Below are positions 9,208 through 17,554 of a DNA stretch of 50,425 nucleotides, in pieces. Source of the stretch: Chromobacterium sinusclupearum (GTDB lineage: Bacteria; Pseudomonadota; Gammaproteobacteria; Burkholderiales; Chromobacteriaceae); NCBI RefSeq assembly GCF_002902845.1, contig NZ_PPTF01000073.1, forward strand, positions 394,673-445,097, read 5' to 3'. Below the pieces are notes generated by a model that searched no databases, was not told where the DNA came from, and saw nothing but the letters and a program-made list of their open reading frames with translations. Each line of letters begins with the position of its first letter. The first letter of the stretch is position 1. The position numbers and the translations under genes were made by a program.

Positions 9208-9930
9208 TCATTCAAACAGATAACATGTAGGCACCGCAGCCATCATCCCGGCCAAATGCTCCAGTGATGAAATCTGCCGATACGCCATTTCCTCCCCCTC
9301 TGGCCAAGCGTGAAAACCGCTCAGCCAAACCGGCGTCATGCCCGCGCGCGACGCGCCCAATACATCGTTGAATGGGTTGTCGCCCACATACCAGCATGCC
9401 CCCAGCGGCACGCCGAGGGCTTCAGCCGCCAGCCGGAAAATCGCCGCATCCGGCTTGCTCGCGCCGGCGGACTCCGAGCTGACGGTCAGTTCAATGGCCG
9501 ATGCGAACGGCAAGCATGCTACTTTCTCCAGCCGGGTCCGATGGCTGCCGTTGGAGATCACGCCCACACGCACGCCCTGCGCCGAGAGCGCCGCCACAGC
9601 CTCAGCCGCGCCCGGCATCGCCGCTGTACAAATGGCATTGTAGCGCTCCCAGTGCCGCAACAGCCCTTCCGGCTCCTGAGCCTGCCGCCAATCCATTTCC
9701 GTCAATAAACCATGGGAAACCGCTTGTTTGATCGTTTTGAAGGACGAGTCGGCTGGCAAATAGCCACCATTGTCGTAACGCTTGATCACCGCTGCGACAT
9801 TCCCCTCGCCGCCACTGCCGATTGCGTGGCCAAAGTCCCGCCAGAATTGGCTGGCATAGAGATCTATGCTTCTGTCCCTATGCACCAGGGTGTTGTCCAG
9901 ATCGAAGAAAACGGCTTTTGGAAACCTCAT
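9208..9930 (-). CDS. HAD-superfamily hydrolase (YjjG-like)
   Basis: 240 residues from the ATG at 9930, with AGGACC upstream; an in-frame extension to 9993 has no ribosome site. Motif I is FFDLDNTLVHRD, motif II VISNGSH, motif III SKPDAAIFRLAAEALG and motif IV YVGDNPFNDVLGASRAGM. The helical cap and GDNPxNDVLGA signature resemble YjjG nucleotidases and related phosphatases, so a small phosphorylated metabolite is the likely substrate. It converges on the LysR gene with a 66-bp gap. Confidence 0.88.
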   Translation of the reverse strand: MRFPKAVFFDLDNTLVHRDRSIDLYASQFWRDFGHAIGSGGEGNVAAVIKRYDNGGYLPADSSFKTIKQAVSHGLLTEMDWRQAQEPEGLLRHWERYNAICTAAMPGAAEAVAALSAQGVRVGVISNGSHRTRLEKVACLPFASAIELTVSSESAGASKPDAAIFRLAAEALGVPLGACWYVGDNPFNDVLGASRAGMTPVWLSGFHAWPEGEEMAYRQISSLEHLAGMMAAVPTCYLFE

Positions 9931-10027
9931 TGTTAAGGTCCTGCGCCTTGGATTAACGATTGAAATCCATTCGCCCCAAGCCAGGGGCGCCAAAACCTTG
10001 GCTTATCGCGTGAGGAAATGCGGCTCA

Positions 10028-10064
10028 AGCGCGTAGGGTGCGTCACCCCAAAGGGGCGACGCAC
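10028..10064. repeat. GTAGGGTGCGTC repeat, hairpin copy
   Basis: GCGCGTAGGGTGCGTCACCC (part of a 21-bp repeat at 10028-10048) continues into a fold-back: GGTGCGTC pairs with GACGCACC and the CCCC inside pairs with GGGG around an AAA loop (10036-10064). The same 21 bases recur at 10739-10759, on the other side of the FMN reductase gene. This looks like a REP-type intergenic repeat. Confidence 0.7.
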
Positions 10065-10133
10065 CGTTCATCCAGCCAGTCATGCGCATAAAAACACGGT
10101 GTAGCACGGGCAAAACGCTCCCTTGCTTTAACC

Positions 10134-10682
10134 TCAGTCTTTCAGGCGCAAGGTCCAGTCGCGCAGCGCTTCCAGCTGTTGCGCCACCAGGCCTTGCAGA
10201 CGCTCATCGGTCAGGTTGCCGTCGCCATCAAAAGCACCCGCAAAGGCGTTGGCAAACACTTCCGGCTTGTTCAGCGGATGCAGGTCGAGAAACACGCAGG
10301 TCTGCCGAAGATGGTACTGGGCACGAGAGGTGCCCATGCCGCCGCCAGCCCCCATAATGGCGACCGGTTTGCCCGCCAACAGCTTGTTTTCCGGCTCGCG
10401 CGACGCCCAATCCAGCGCGTTTTTCAGTGCCGGCGCCATGGAATAGTTATATTCCGGGCAGGCCAGCAGCAAGGCGTCGGCCTCGCCGATCTGCTCCAGC
10501 AGACGCGCAACCGCCGCCGGTTTGCTGCTCAGGTCGGCATTGTAAAACGGCACCTCGGACAAATCGGCAATCTGCAGTTCCATGCCAGCCGGAAGGCGGC
10601 TGGCTGCATGGCGCAGCAGCCCCATATTGGAGGAAGCGCGGCGCAGGCTGCCGCAAATGCCCAGTACTTTGATCGTGCTCAC
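10134..10682 (-). CDS. NADPH-dependent FMN reductase (ChrR/YieF-like)
   Basis: 182 residues of flavodoxin-like fold. The N-terminal GICGSLRRASSNMGLL is the phosphate-binding GSLRxxSxN loop for FMN, and LLACPEYNYSMAPALKNALDWASR is the conserved PEYNxSxPxxLKNAxDW segment of this family, followed by GKPVAIMGAGGG. It should reduce FMN, quinones or metal oxyanions with NAD(P)H in the cytoplasm. The start is the GTG at 10682, with AAGGA about 10 bases upstream. A 21-bp direct repeat lies on both sides of the gene. Confidence 0.9.
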   Translation of the reverse strand: MSTIKVLGICGSLRRASSNMGLLRHAASRLPAGMELQIADLSEVPFYNADLSSKPAAVARLLEQIGEADALLLACPEYNYSMAPALKNALDWASREPENKLLAGKPVAIMGAGGGMGTSRAQYHLRQTCVFLDLHPLNKPEVFANAFAGAFDGDGNLTDERLQGLVAQQLEALRDWTLRLKD

Positions 10683-10738
10683 GGTGGATCCTTTTGGGAT
10701 AGAACAACGCCATTGTAGGAGGCATCGGACGCGCTGTC

Positions 10739-10759
10739 AGCGCGTAGGGTGCGTCACCC
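10739..10759. repeat. GTAGGGTGCGTC repeat, half copy
   Basis: This is an exact 21-bp copy of the left arm of the repeat at 10028-10048, but without the pairing right arm, so it cannot form the same hairpin. It lies directly upstream of the FMN reductase and just before the lpdA terminator. Confidence 0.7.
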
Positions 10760-10797
10760 GACAAAACAAAAAGGGCAAGCCCCAAGGCTTGCCCTTT
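10759..10797 (-). terminator. Rho-independent terminator of the pdh operon
   Basis: A perfect 12-bp stem, AAAGGGCAAGCC (10770-10781) and GGCTTGCCCTTT (10786-10797), with a four-base loop. Reading on the minus strand it is followed by TTTTTGTTTTGT. It lies 39 bp beyond the lpdA stop codon. Confidence 0.9.
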
Positions 10798-10835
10798 CTT
10801 CGTCTGATGGCGATCAATCAACCGCCGACCAAACC

Positions 10836-12635
10836 TTACTTCTTGCGCTGCGGCGGCAGGTCCGTGCAGGTGCCGTGCGCCACTTCCGCGGCCATGCCGA
10901 TGGACTCGCCCATCGTCGGGTGCGGGTGGATGGTTTTGCCGATGTCGGTCGCGTCGCAACCCATCTCGATGGCCAGACACACTTCGCCTATCATGTCGCC
11001 GGCGTGCGGGCCGACGATGCCGCCGCCGATGATCTGGTGGCTTTCGGCGTCGAAGATCAGCTTGGTGAAGCCTTCGTCGCGGCCGTTGGCGATGGCGCGG
11101 CCGGAGGCGGCCCACGGGAACACGCCCTTCTCGATCTTCAGGCCTTGCTTCTTGGCTTCGTCTTCGGTCACGCCCACCCAGGCCACTTCCGGATCGGTGT
11201 AGGCCACGCCCGGAATCACGCGGGCGTCGAAGTAGGACTTCATGCCGGCGCAGTTTTCCGCCGCCACGTGGCCTTCATGCACGCCCTTGTGCGCCAGCAT
11301 CGGCTGGCCGACGATGTCGCCGATGGCGAAGATGTGCGGCACGTTGGTGCGCTGCTGCTTGTCCACCTGGATGAAGCCGCGGTCTGTCACGGCGATGCCG
11401 GCGTTTTCCGCGCCGATCAGCTTGCCGTTCGGCGCGCGGCCGGTGGCGTACAGCACCAGGTCGTAGCGTTGCGGTTCCTTCGGGGCTTGCGCGCCTTCGA
11501 AAGTCACCCACACGCCGTCTTCCTTCGGCTCCACGGCCACGGTCTTGGTGTTCAGCATGATGTTGTCGAAGCGGTGGGCGTTCCACTTCTGCCATACCTT
11601 GACCAGGTCGCGGTCGGCGCCTTGCATCAGGCCGTCCATCATTTCCACCACGTCCAGGCGCGCGCCCAGCGTGGAGTAGACCGTGCCCATTTCCAGGCCG
11701 ATGATGCCGCCGCCGATGATCAGCATGCGGTCGGCCACGCCCTTCAGTTCCAGCGCGCCGGTGGAGTCCACCACGCGCGGATCGTCCGGAATGAACGGCA
11801 GCTTCACCACGCGGGAGCCGGCGGCGATGATGGCGTTCTTGAACTTGACGATCTTCTTCTCGCCCGACTCTTCGCGGCCCTTGCCGGTGGTGGAGGCCAC
11901 TTCGATGTGGTGCGGGTCGATGAAGCGGCCGTTGCCGCGCACGATTTCCACCTTGCGCGCCTTGGCCATGCCGGCGAGGCCGCCGGTCAACTTGGCGATG
12001 ACTTTTTCCTTGTAGCCGCGCAGCATGTCGATATCGACTTCCGGCTTGCCGAACTTGATGCCGTTGGCGGCCAGGTGGCTCACTTCGTCGATCACCGCGG
12101 CGTTGTGCAGCAGGGCCTTGGATGGGATGCAACCCACGTTCAGGCACACGCCGCCCAGCGTGGAATAACGCTCGACGATGACGACCTTCAGGCCCAGGTC
12201 GGCCGCGCGGAAGGCGGCGGAGTAACCGCCGGGACCGCCGCCCAGCACCATCACGTCGCACTCGATGTCGGCGCCGCCGCTATGGCTGGCGGCGATCGGC
12301 GCGGCTTGCGGCGCGAAGCCGGCTTGGGTGGTGGCGGAAGCCACGCCCACGGTTTCCACCGGCTTCACTTCAGCCGGCGCGGCTGCGGCAGCGGTGCCCG
12401 CTTCCAGCACCACGATCAGGTCGCCTTCGGAGACCTTGCTGCCCACGGCAACACGCACTTCCTTGACGGTGCCTGCAGCTTCGGCCGGCACTTCCATGGT
12501 GGCTTTGTCGGTTTCCAGCGTGATCAGGCTGGCTTCTTTTTCGATCACATCGCCCGGTTTGACGAACACTTCGATCACGTCCACGTTGCTGTGGCCGCCG
12601 ATGTCCGGGACTTTCAATTCGATCAGATTGCTCAT
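10836..12635 (-). CDS. lpdA: Dihydrolipoamide dehydrogenase (E3) with N-terminal lipoyl domain
   Basis: 599 residues, longer than plain E3 (about 475), because residues 1-80 are a lipoyl domain with [10 protein letters not shown] (lipoyl lysine K44), joined by an Ala/Pro linker to the flavoprotein. The E3 part has [17 protein letters not shown] for FAD, the redox pair [13 protein letters not shown] (C164, C169), a second [10 protein letters not shown] loop for NAD, and the C-terminal HPHPTMGE His-Glu pair. It reoxidises the lipoyl arm of the pyruvate dehydrogenase complex and passes electrons to NAD+. It is the last gene of aceE-aceF-lpdA, 151 bp after aceF with a palindromic repeat between. 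Lipoyl-E3 fusions are known in Neisseriales and other betaproteobacteria. Confidence 0.97.
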   Translation of the reverse strand: MSNLIELKVPDIGGHSNVDVIEVFVKPGDVIEKEASLITLETDKATMEVPAEAAGTVKEVRVAVGSKVSEGDLIVVLEAGTAAAAAPAEVKPVETVGVASATTQAGFAPQAAPIAASHSGGADIECDVMVLGGGPGGYSAAFRAADLGLKVVIVERYSTLGGVCLNVGCIPSKALLHNAAVIDEVSHLAANGIKFGKPEVDIDMLRGYKEKVIAKLTGGLAGMAKARKVEIVRGNGRFIDPHHIEVASTTGKGREESGEKKIVKFKNAIIAAGSRVVKLPFIPDDPRVVDSTGALELKGVADRMLIIGGGIIGLEMGTVYSTLGARLDVVEMMDGLMQGADRDLVKVWQKWNAHRFDNIMLNTKTVAVEPKEDGVWVTFEGAQAPKEPQRYDLVLYATGRAPNGKLIGAENAGIAVTDRGFIQVDKQQRTNVPHIFAIGDIVGQPMLAHKGVHEGHVAAENCAGMKSYFDARVIPGVAYTDPEVAWVGVTEDEAKKQGLKIEKGVFPWAASGRAIANGRDEGFTKLIFDAESHQIIGGGIVGPHAGDMIGEVCLAIEMGCDATDIGKTIHPHPTMGESIGMAAEVAHGTCTDLPPQRKK

Positions 12636-12701
12636 GGTTTTCCATCCGCAATATTGGGAGGCCGGCGCGGGGCCGGCCGCCTCGAGTCTGGGCTTGATTC
12701 C

Positions 12702-12784
12702 GTAGGGCGGAAGCCCGCCATGCGGGCGTTCCGCCTATATCCTGCGACAGAAGGCGGAACGCCCCGAAGGGGCTTCCGCCCTAC
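12702..12784. repeat. Nested palindromic repeat in the aceF-lpdA gap
   Basis: The outer arms GTAGGGCGGAAGCC (12702-12715) and GGCTTCCGCCCTAC (12771-12784) are a perfect 14-bp inverted repeat. Inside it a second perfect 12-bp pair, GGGCGTTCCGCC (12724-12735) and GGCGGAACGCCC (12753-12764), forms the inner stem. There is no U-run, so it is not a standard terminator. The ends match the repeat in the aceE-aceF gap. It is transcribed within the operon mRNA. Confidence 0.85.
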
Positions 12785-12786
12785 CA

Positions 12787-14448
12787 TTACAGGATCAGAC
12801 GGCGCACGTCCGACAGCAGCTTGCCCAGGTGCACGGTGAAGCGCGCGGCGGCCGCGCCGTCGATCACGCGGTGATCGAAGGACAGGCTCAGCGGGCACAT
12901 CAGGCGCGGCGCGAATTCCTTGCCGTTCCACACCGGCTTGATCTGCGACTTGCAGACGCCGAGGATGGCCACTTCCGGCGCGTTGACGATAGGCGTGAAG
13001 CTGGTGCCGCCGATGCCGCCCAGGGACGAGATGGTGAAGGTCGCGCCTTGCATGTCGGTCGGCTTCAGCTTGCCTTCGCGGGCCAGCTTGGACAGATCAG
13101 TCAGTTCCTGCGCGATCTGGCGCAGGCCCTTCTTGTCCGCGTCCTTGATCACCGGCACTACCAGGCCGTTAGGCGTGTCGGCGGCGAAGCCGATGTGGTA
13201 GTACTGCTTCAGCACCAGATTGTCGCCGTCCAGCGAGCTGTTGAAGGTCGGGAAAGCCTTCAGCGCTTCGGCGGCGGCCTTGATGATGAAGGCCAGCGGG
13301 CTGATCTTCAGGCCGGACTTTTCCCATTCCTTGCCCACGGTCTTGCGGAAGTCTTCCAGTTCGGTGATGTCGCACTCGTCGTTGAACGTGACGTGCGGGA
13401 TCATCACCCAGTTGCGCGACAGGTTGGCGCCGGAAATCTTCTGGATGCGGGACAGCGGCTTGGTTTCGATCGGGCCGAACTTGGCGAAGTCCACCTTCGG
13501 CCACGGCAGCAGGTCCAGGCCCACGCCGGAGCCTGCCGGCGCGGCGGCGGGGGCCAGCGCGGCCGGGTTCTGCATCACGCCCTTGACGAAGGCTTTGACG
13601 TCGTCTTCGGTGATGCGGCCCTTGCGGCCATTGCCCTTGACCTTGCCCAGGTCCACGCCCAGCTCGCGCGCCAGACGGCGCACGGACGGGCCGGCATGGG
13701 CCTTGGAGAAGGCGATTTCGTCGATGGCGGCGGACACGGCAGCGGCGACCGGGGCCACGGCCGGCGCGGCTGCAGGCGCGGCGGCAACCGGAGCCGGAGC
13801 GGCCGGAGCGGCTGCCGGAGCCGGCGCAGCGGCAGCAACCGGGGCGGAAGCGGCGACAGCGCCCTCTACCACCACGATCAGGTCGCCTTCGCTGACCTTG
13901 TCGCCCACCTTGATCTTCACTTCCACCACCTTGCCGGCGGCGGTGGCCGGCACTTCCATGGTGGCCTTGTCGGTTTCCAGCGTGATCAGGCTGTCGTCGA
14001 TGGCGATCTGGTCACCGACCTTGACAGTCACTTCGATCACGTCGACACCGCTATGGCCGCCGATGTCCGGCACGCGGATTTCGCTGCGGCCGGAAGCCGC
14101 AGCTGCGGCCGGGGCGGCTGCCGGAGCCGCAGCCACCGGAGCCGGGGCCGGGACCGCAGCAGGCGCGGCGGCGGGAGCAGCAGCCGGGGCCGGAGCGGAC
14201 GCGGCGGCGCCCACTTCCAAGATGGCGATCACGTCGCCTTCGGAAATCTTGCCGCCCACGGCGACTTTCACTTCCTTGATCACGCCGGCGGCTTCGGCCG
14301 GCACTTCCATGGTGGCCTTGTCGGTTTCCAGGGTGATCAGGGAATCGTCCACGGACACGGTCTGGCCCGGGGCGATGAATACTTCGATGATGTCTACATT
14401 GCTGTGCCCGCCGATGTCGGGCACTTTCAGTTCGATCAGATTGCTCAT
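12787..14448 (-). CDS. aceF: Pyruvate dehydrogenase E2, dihydrolipoamide acetyltransferase
   Basis: 553 residues. Two lipoyl domains, residues 1-80 and about 122-197, have [10 protein letters not shown] with lipoyl lysines K44 and K161. Each is followed by a long Ala/Pro swinging-arm linker. The peripheral subunit-binding domain is at about 247-290 ([23 protein letters not shown] and GRITEDDV). The catalytic acyltransferase domain ends with [14 protein letters not shown], containing the active-site His and Asp. It transfers acetyl from the lipoyl arm to CoA and forms the core of the complex. It lies 146 bp after aceE. Its first residues and ribosome site are almost copied at the start of lpdA. 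Confidence 0.97.
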   Translation of the reverse strand: MSNLIELKVPDIGGHSNVDIIEVFIAPGQTVSVDDSLITLETDKATMEVPAEAAGVIKEVKVAVGGKISEGDVIAILEVGAAASAPAPAAAPAAAPAAVPAPAPVAAAPAAAPAAAAASGRSEIRVPDIGGHSGVDVIEVTVKVGDQIAIDDSLITLETDKATMEVPATAAGKVVEVKIKVGDKVSEGDLIVVVEGAVAASAPVAAAAPAPAAAPAAPAPVAAAPAAAPAVAPVAAAVSAAIDEIAFSKAHAGPSVRRLARELGVDLGKVKGNGRKGRITEDDVKAFVKGVMQNPAALAPAAAPAGSGVGLDLLPWPKVDFAKFGPIETKPLSRIQKISGANLSRNWVMIPHVTFNDECDITELEDFRKTVGKEWEKSGLKISPLAFIIKAAAEALKAFPTFNSSLDGDNLVLKQYYHIGFAADTPNGLVVPVIKDADKKGLRQIAQELTDLSKLAREGKLKPTDMQGATFTISSLGGIGGTSFTPIVNAPEVAILGVCKSQIKPVWNGKEFAPRLMCPLSLSFDHRVIDGAAAARFTVHLGKLLSDVRRLIL

Positions 14449-14462
14449 GGTTCTCTATCCGC

Positions 14463-14537
14463 TGTAGGGCGGGCTGGCCTACGGCCATGCCCGCCTGGGG
14501 TGGCGCGGGCATCGCCTGTCGGCGAGCCCGCCCTACA
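14463..14537. repeat. Nested palindromic repeat in the aceE-aceF gap
   Basis: The outer arms TGTAGGGCGGGCT (14463-14475) and AGCCCGCCCTACA (14525-14537) are a perfect 13-bp inverted repeat. Within it, ATGCCCGC and GCGGGCAT give an inner stem. It shares the GTAGGGCGG ends with the repeat at 12702-12784, so both gaps of the operon carry the same repeat family. It has no U-run. Confidence 0.85.
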
Positions 14538-14594
14538 TTTGTCTACATCGGAACGCCCAAGCCTCAGCCTGGGCATCCGCCTACGCTGTCGCGC

Positions 14595-17258
14595 TTAGAC
14601 CTTCCAGCTCGGCAGCTTGTCGGTCTTGATGCCGTACTTGGCGATGGCCTCGGCCACCTTGGCGCCGTCGATCTTGCCGTCGCGGGCCAGGGCCGACAGG
14701 GCGGCCAGCGCCACGTGGTAGCGATCGACTTCGAAGAAGGAGCGCAGGTTCGCGCGGCTGTCCGAGCGGCCGAAACCGTCGGTGCCCAGCACGACGTAGC
14801 GGCCCGGCACGTAGGCGCGGATCTGGTCGGCGTAGTTGCGGATGTAGTCGGTTGCGGCAACCACCGGGCCGGAGCGGCCGGCCAGCTGCTGCTCGACGTA
14901 GGAGGAACGGGCCTCGGCGGTCGGGTTCAGCAGGTTGTGGCGCTCGGCTTCCATGCCGTCGCGGCGCAGCTGGTTGAAGGAGGTCACGCTCCAAATGTCG
15001 GCGCCGATGCCGAAGTCGTTCTTCAGCAGTTCGGCCGCGGCCATCACTTCGCGCAGGATGGTGCCGGAACCCATCAGCTGAACCTTGATCTTGGCGTCGC
15101 CGCCGTCCTGCAGCAGGTACATGCCCTTCAGGATGCCCTCTTCCGCGCCTGCCGGCATGGCCGGGTGGGCGTAGTTTTCATTCATCAGGGTCAGGTAGTA
15201 GAAGACGTCTTCCTGTTCCGCGTACATGCGGCGCAGGCCGTCCTGCACGATCACCGCCAGCTCGTAGGCGAAGGTCGGGTCGTAGCTGATGCAGTTCGGG
15301 ATCAGGCCGGCCTGGATGTGGCTGTGGCCATCTTCATGCTGCAGGCCTTCGCCGTTCAGCGTGGTGCGGCCGGCGGTGCCGCCCAGCAGGAAGCCGCGGG
15401 CGCGCATGTCGCCTGCCGCCCAGGCCAGGTCGCCGATGCGCTGGAAGCCGAACATCGAGTAGTAGATGTAGAACGGAATCATCGGCTGGCTGCTGTTGGC
15501 GTAGCTGGTCGCCGCGGCGATCCAGTCGGCCATGGCGCCCGGCTCGTTGATGCCTTCCTGCAGGATCTGGCCGTCCTTGGATTCCTTGTAGAACATCAGC
15601 TGGTCGGCATCCTGCGGCACGTAGTTCTGGCCCTGGGTGGACCAGATGCCGTACTGGCGGAACATGCCTTCCATGCCGAAGGTGCGGGACTCGTCCGGCA
15701 CGATGGGCACAATGCGCTTGCCGATGTTCTTGTCCTTCAGCAGCGTGCCCAGCATGCGCACGAAGGCCATGGTGGTGGAGTACTCGCGCTCGCCGGACGA
15801 TTGCAGCTGGCCGTCGAACACCGACAGCGGCGGCACTTCCAGCACGGTATTGACCGGTTTGCGGGCCGGCAGGTAGCCGCCAAGCTGGGCGCGGCGTTCG
15901 CGCATGTACTTCATTTCCGGGCTGTCTTCCGGCGGCAGGTAGTACGGCACGTTCGGCAGCTCTTCATCGGACACCGGAATGCCGAAGCGGTCGCGGAATT
16001 TGCGCAGGCTGTCCAGGTCCATCTTCTTGGCCTGGTGAGCGATGTTCATCGCCTCGCCGGACGCGCCCATGCCGTAACCCTTGATGGTCTTGGCCAGGAT
16101 CACGGTCGGACGGCCGTTGGCGTTGTGGGTGGCTTCGTGGTAAGCCGCGTACACCTTGTGCGGGTCGTGGCCGCCGCGGTTGAGATTCCAGATCTCTTCG
16201 TCGGACATGTTGGCCACCATTTCGCGCAGCTCCGGGTACTTGCCGAAGAAGTGTTCGCGAACGTAAGCGCCGTCCTTGGACTTGAAGGTCTGGTAGTCGC
16301 CGTCCACGCACTCGTCCATGCGCTTCTTCAGCAGGCCCTTGGTGTCCATGGCCAGCAGCGGGTCCCAACGGGAGCCCCAGATCACTTTCAGCACGTTCCA
16401 GCCGGAACCGCGGAAGTCGCCTTCCAGTTCCTGAATGATCTTGCCGTTGCCGCGCACCGGGCCGTCCAGACGCTGCAGGTTGCAGTTGATCACGAACACC
16501 AGGTTGTCCAGGCCTTCGCGCGCGGCCATGGCGATGGCGCCCAGCGATTCCGGTTCGTCCATTTCGCCGTCGCCGCAGAAGCACCACACCTTGCGGCCGT
16601 GGGTCTTGGCCAGGCCGCGGCTTTCCAGGTACTTCAGGAAGCGGGCTTGGTAGATGGCCATCAGCGGGCCCAGGCCCATGGAAACGGTCGGGAACTGCCA
16701 GAAGTCCTTCATCAGCCACGGGTGCGGATACGAGGACAGGCCCTTGCCGTCCACTTCCTGGCGGAAGCTATCCATTTGCTCGGCGGTCAGGCGGCCTTCC
16801 ATGAAGGCGCGAGCGTACACGCCCGGCGCGATGTGGCCTTGGAAGTAGATCAGATCGCCGTCTTGCTCGTCGTTCTGGGCGCGCCAGAAGTGGTTGAAGC
16901 CGACGTCGTACAACGTGGCGGAGGATTGGAAGGAAGCGATGTGGCCGCCCAGCTCCAGATCCTTCTTGCCGGCGCGCAGCACCATGGCGGCGGCGTTCCA
17001 GCGGTTGATCGAGCGGATGCGATGCTCCATCTCGTGGTTGCCCGGCGACTTGACTTCTTTGCCGACCGGGATGGTGTTCTGATACGCGGTGGTAGCGTCG
17101 AACGGCAGGTGGGCACCGCGACGGCGGGTGCGCTCGACCATTTTTTCCAGCAGGAAGTGCGCGCGTTCTGCGCCTTCGTTGTCCAGCACCGATTCCAGCG
17201 CTTCAGTCCACTCCTGGGTTTCCAACGGATCGATATCGTCAGGGAAAGTTGCAGCCAT
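14595..17258 (-). CDS. aceE: Pyruvate dehydrogenase E1 component, homodimeric type
   Basis: 887 residues, the normal length for the homodimeric E1 of Gram-negative bacteria. The thiamine diphosphate/Mg motif starts at about residue 229 (CFCGDGEMDEPES). Other conserved stretches include GHIAPGVYARAF, SYPHPWLM and YFQGH near the active site, and YQARFLKYL. It decarboxylates pyruvate and reductively acetylates the lipoyl arm of AceF. It is the first gene of the operon; GAGGA lies about 9 bases before the ATG. The leader of about 90 bases starts at a TATAAT flanked by repeated palindromes. Confidence 0.98.
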   Translation of the reverse strand: MAATFPDDIDPLETQEWTEALESVLDNEGAERAHFLLEKMVERTRRRGAHLPFDATTAYQNTIPVGKEVKSPGNHEMEHRIRSINRWNAAAMVLRAGKKDLELGGHIASFQSSATLYDVGFNHFWRAQNDEQDGDLIYFQGHIAPGVYARAFMEGRLTAEQMDSFRQEVDGKGLSSYPHPWLMKDFWQFPTVSMGLGPLMAIYQARFLKYLESRGLAKTHGRKVWCFCGDGEMDEPESLGAIAMAAREGLDNLVFVINCNLQRLDGPVRGNGKIIQELEGDFRGSGWNVLKVIWGSRWDPLLAMDTKGLLKKRMDECVDGDYQTFKSKDGAYVREHFFGKYPELREMVANMSDEEIWNLNRGGHDPHKVYAAYHEATHNANGRPTVILAKTIKGYGMGASGEAMNIAHQAKKMDLDSLRKFRDRFGIPVSDEELPNVPYYLPPEDSPEMKYMRERRAQLGGYLPARKPVNTVLEVPPLSVFDGQLQSSGEREYSTTMAFVRMLGTLLKDKNIGKRIVPIVPDESRTFGMEGMFRQYGIWSTQGQNYVPQDADQLMFYKESKDGQILQEGINEPGAMADWIAAATSYANSSQPMIPFYIYYSMFGFQRIGDLAWAAGDMRARGFLLGGTAGRTTLNGEGLQHEDGHSHIQAGLIPNCISYDPTFAYELAVIVQDGLRRMYAEQEDVFYYLTLMNENYAHPAMPAGAEEGILKGMYLLQDGGDAKIKVQLMGSGTILREVMAAAELLKNDFGIGADIWSVTSFNQLRRDGMEAERHNLLNPTAEARSSYVEQQLAGRSGPVVAATDYIRNYADQIRAYVPGRYVVLGTDGFGRSDSRANLRSFFEVDRYHVALAALSALARDGKIDGAKVAEAIAKYGIKTDKLPSWKV

Positions 17259-17324
17259 CTCTGGTCCTCACAGCGGGTGACATCGGGGACCGCGTCGTGG
17301 TGCCGGCCCCGCGTTTATGCAATC

Positions 17325-17401
17325 GGCTCGAAACCGAGCCAATTATTTGATTTGCGATTATAAACGAACAGATTCGCAAATAAAAATGTTCATTTGCGAA
17401 T
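17325..17401 (-). promoter_or_regulatory. aceE promoter with repeated TTTGCGAAT operator-like sites
   Basis: On the minus strand a perfect TATAAT (17357-17362) has only a poor -35 (TTTTTA at 17-18 spacing). ATTCGCAAAT (17372-17381) and ATTTGCGAAT (17392-17401) form a perfect inverted repeat over the -35 region, and a third copy ATTTGCGATT (17349-17358) overlaps the -10. This arrangement suggests repressor or activator control. A GGCTCG-GTTT-CGAGCC hairpin (17325-17340) sits near the transcript start. The remaining upstream sequence to 17554 is AT-rich, with another TTTGCGATAAACGA near 17519-17532 and no gene. Confidence 0.65.
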
Positions 17402-17554
17402 TGATATTGCGAGACTACGCCAGTGTACGACTGGTTACATTCGTAAAGGAATAGGCGTAACGACCGATGACAGCAGGAAGTCGCAAAAACAATCGATGGT
17501 GCAACGCATCATGTTGTTTTTTTGCGATAAACGATCGAATTTGAAACATTTGTT

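Noticed and set aside
10749..17363. Very long open frames on the plus strand opposite lpdA, aceF and aceE
   Set aside because: They are mirror images of GC-rich coding sequence; translations are rich in His, Arg, Ala and Gln with no domains, and the minus-strand frames match known enzymes fully.
17259..17554. Small gene between aceE and bepA on the plus strand
   Set aside because: The 80-codon frame starting at 17394 lies over regulatory AT-rich sequence and the end of bepA and has no ribosome site.
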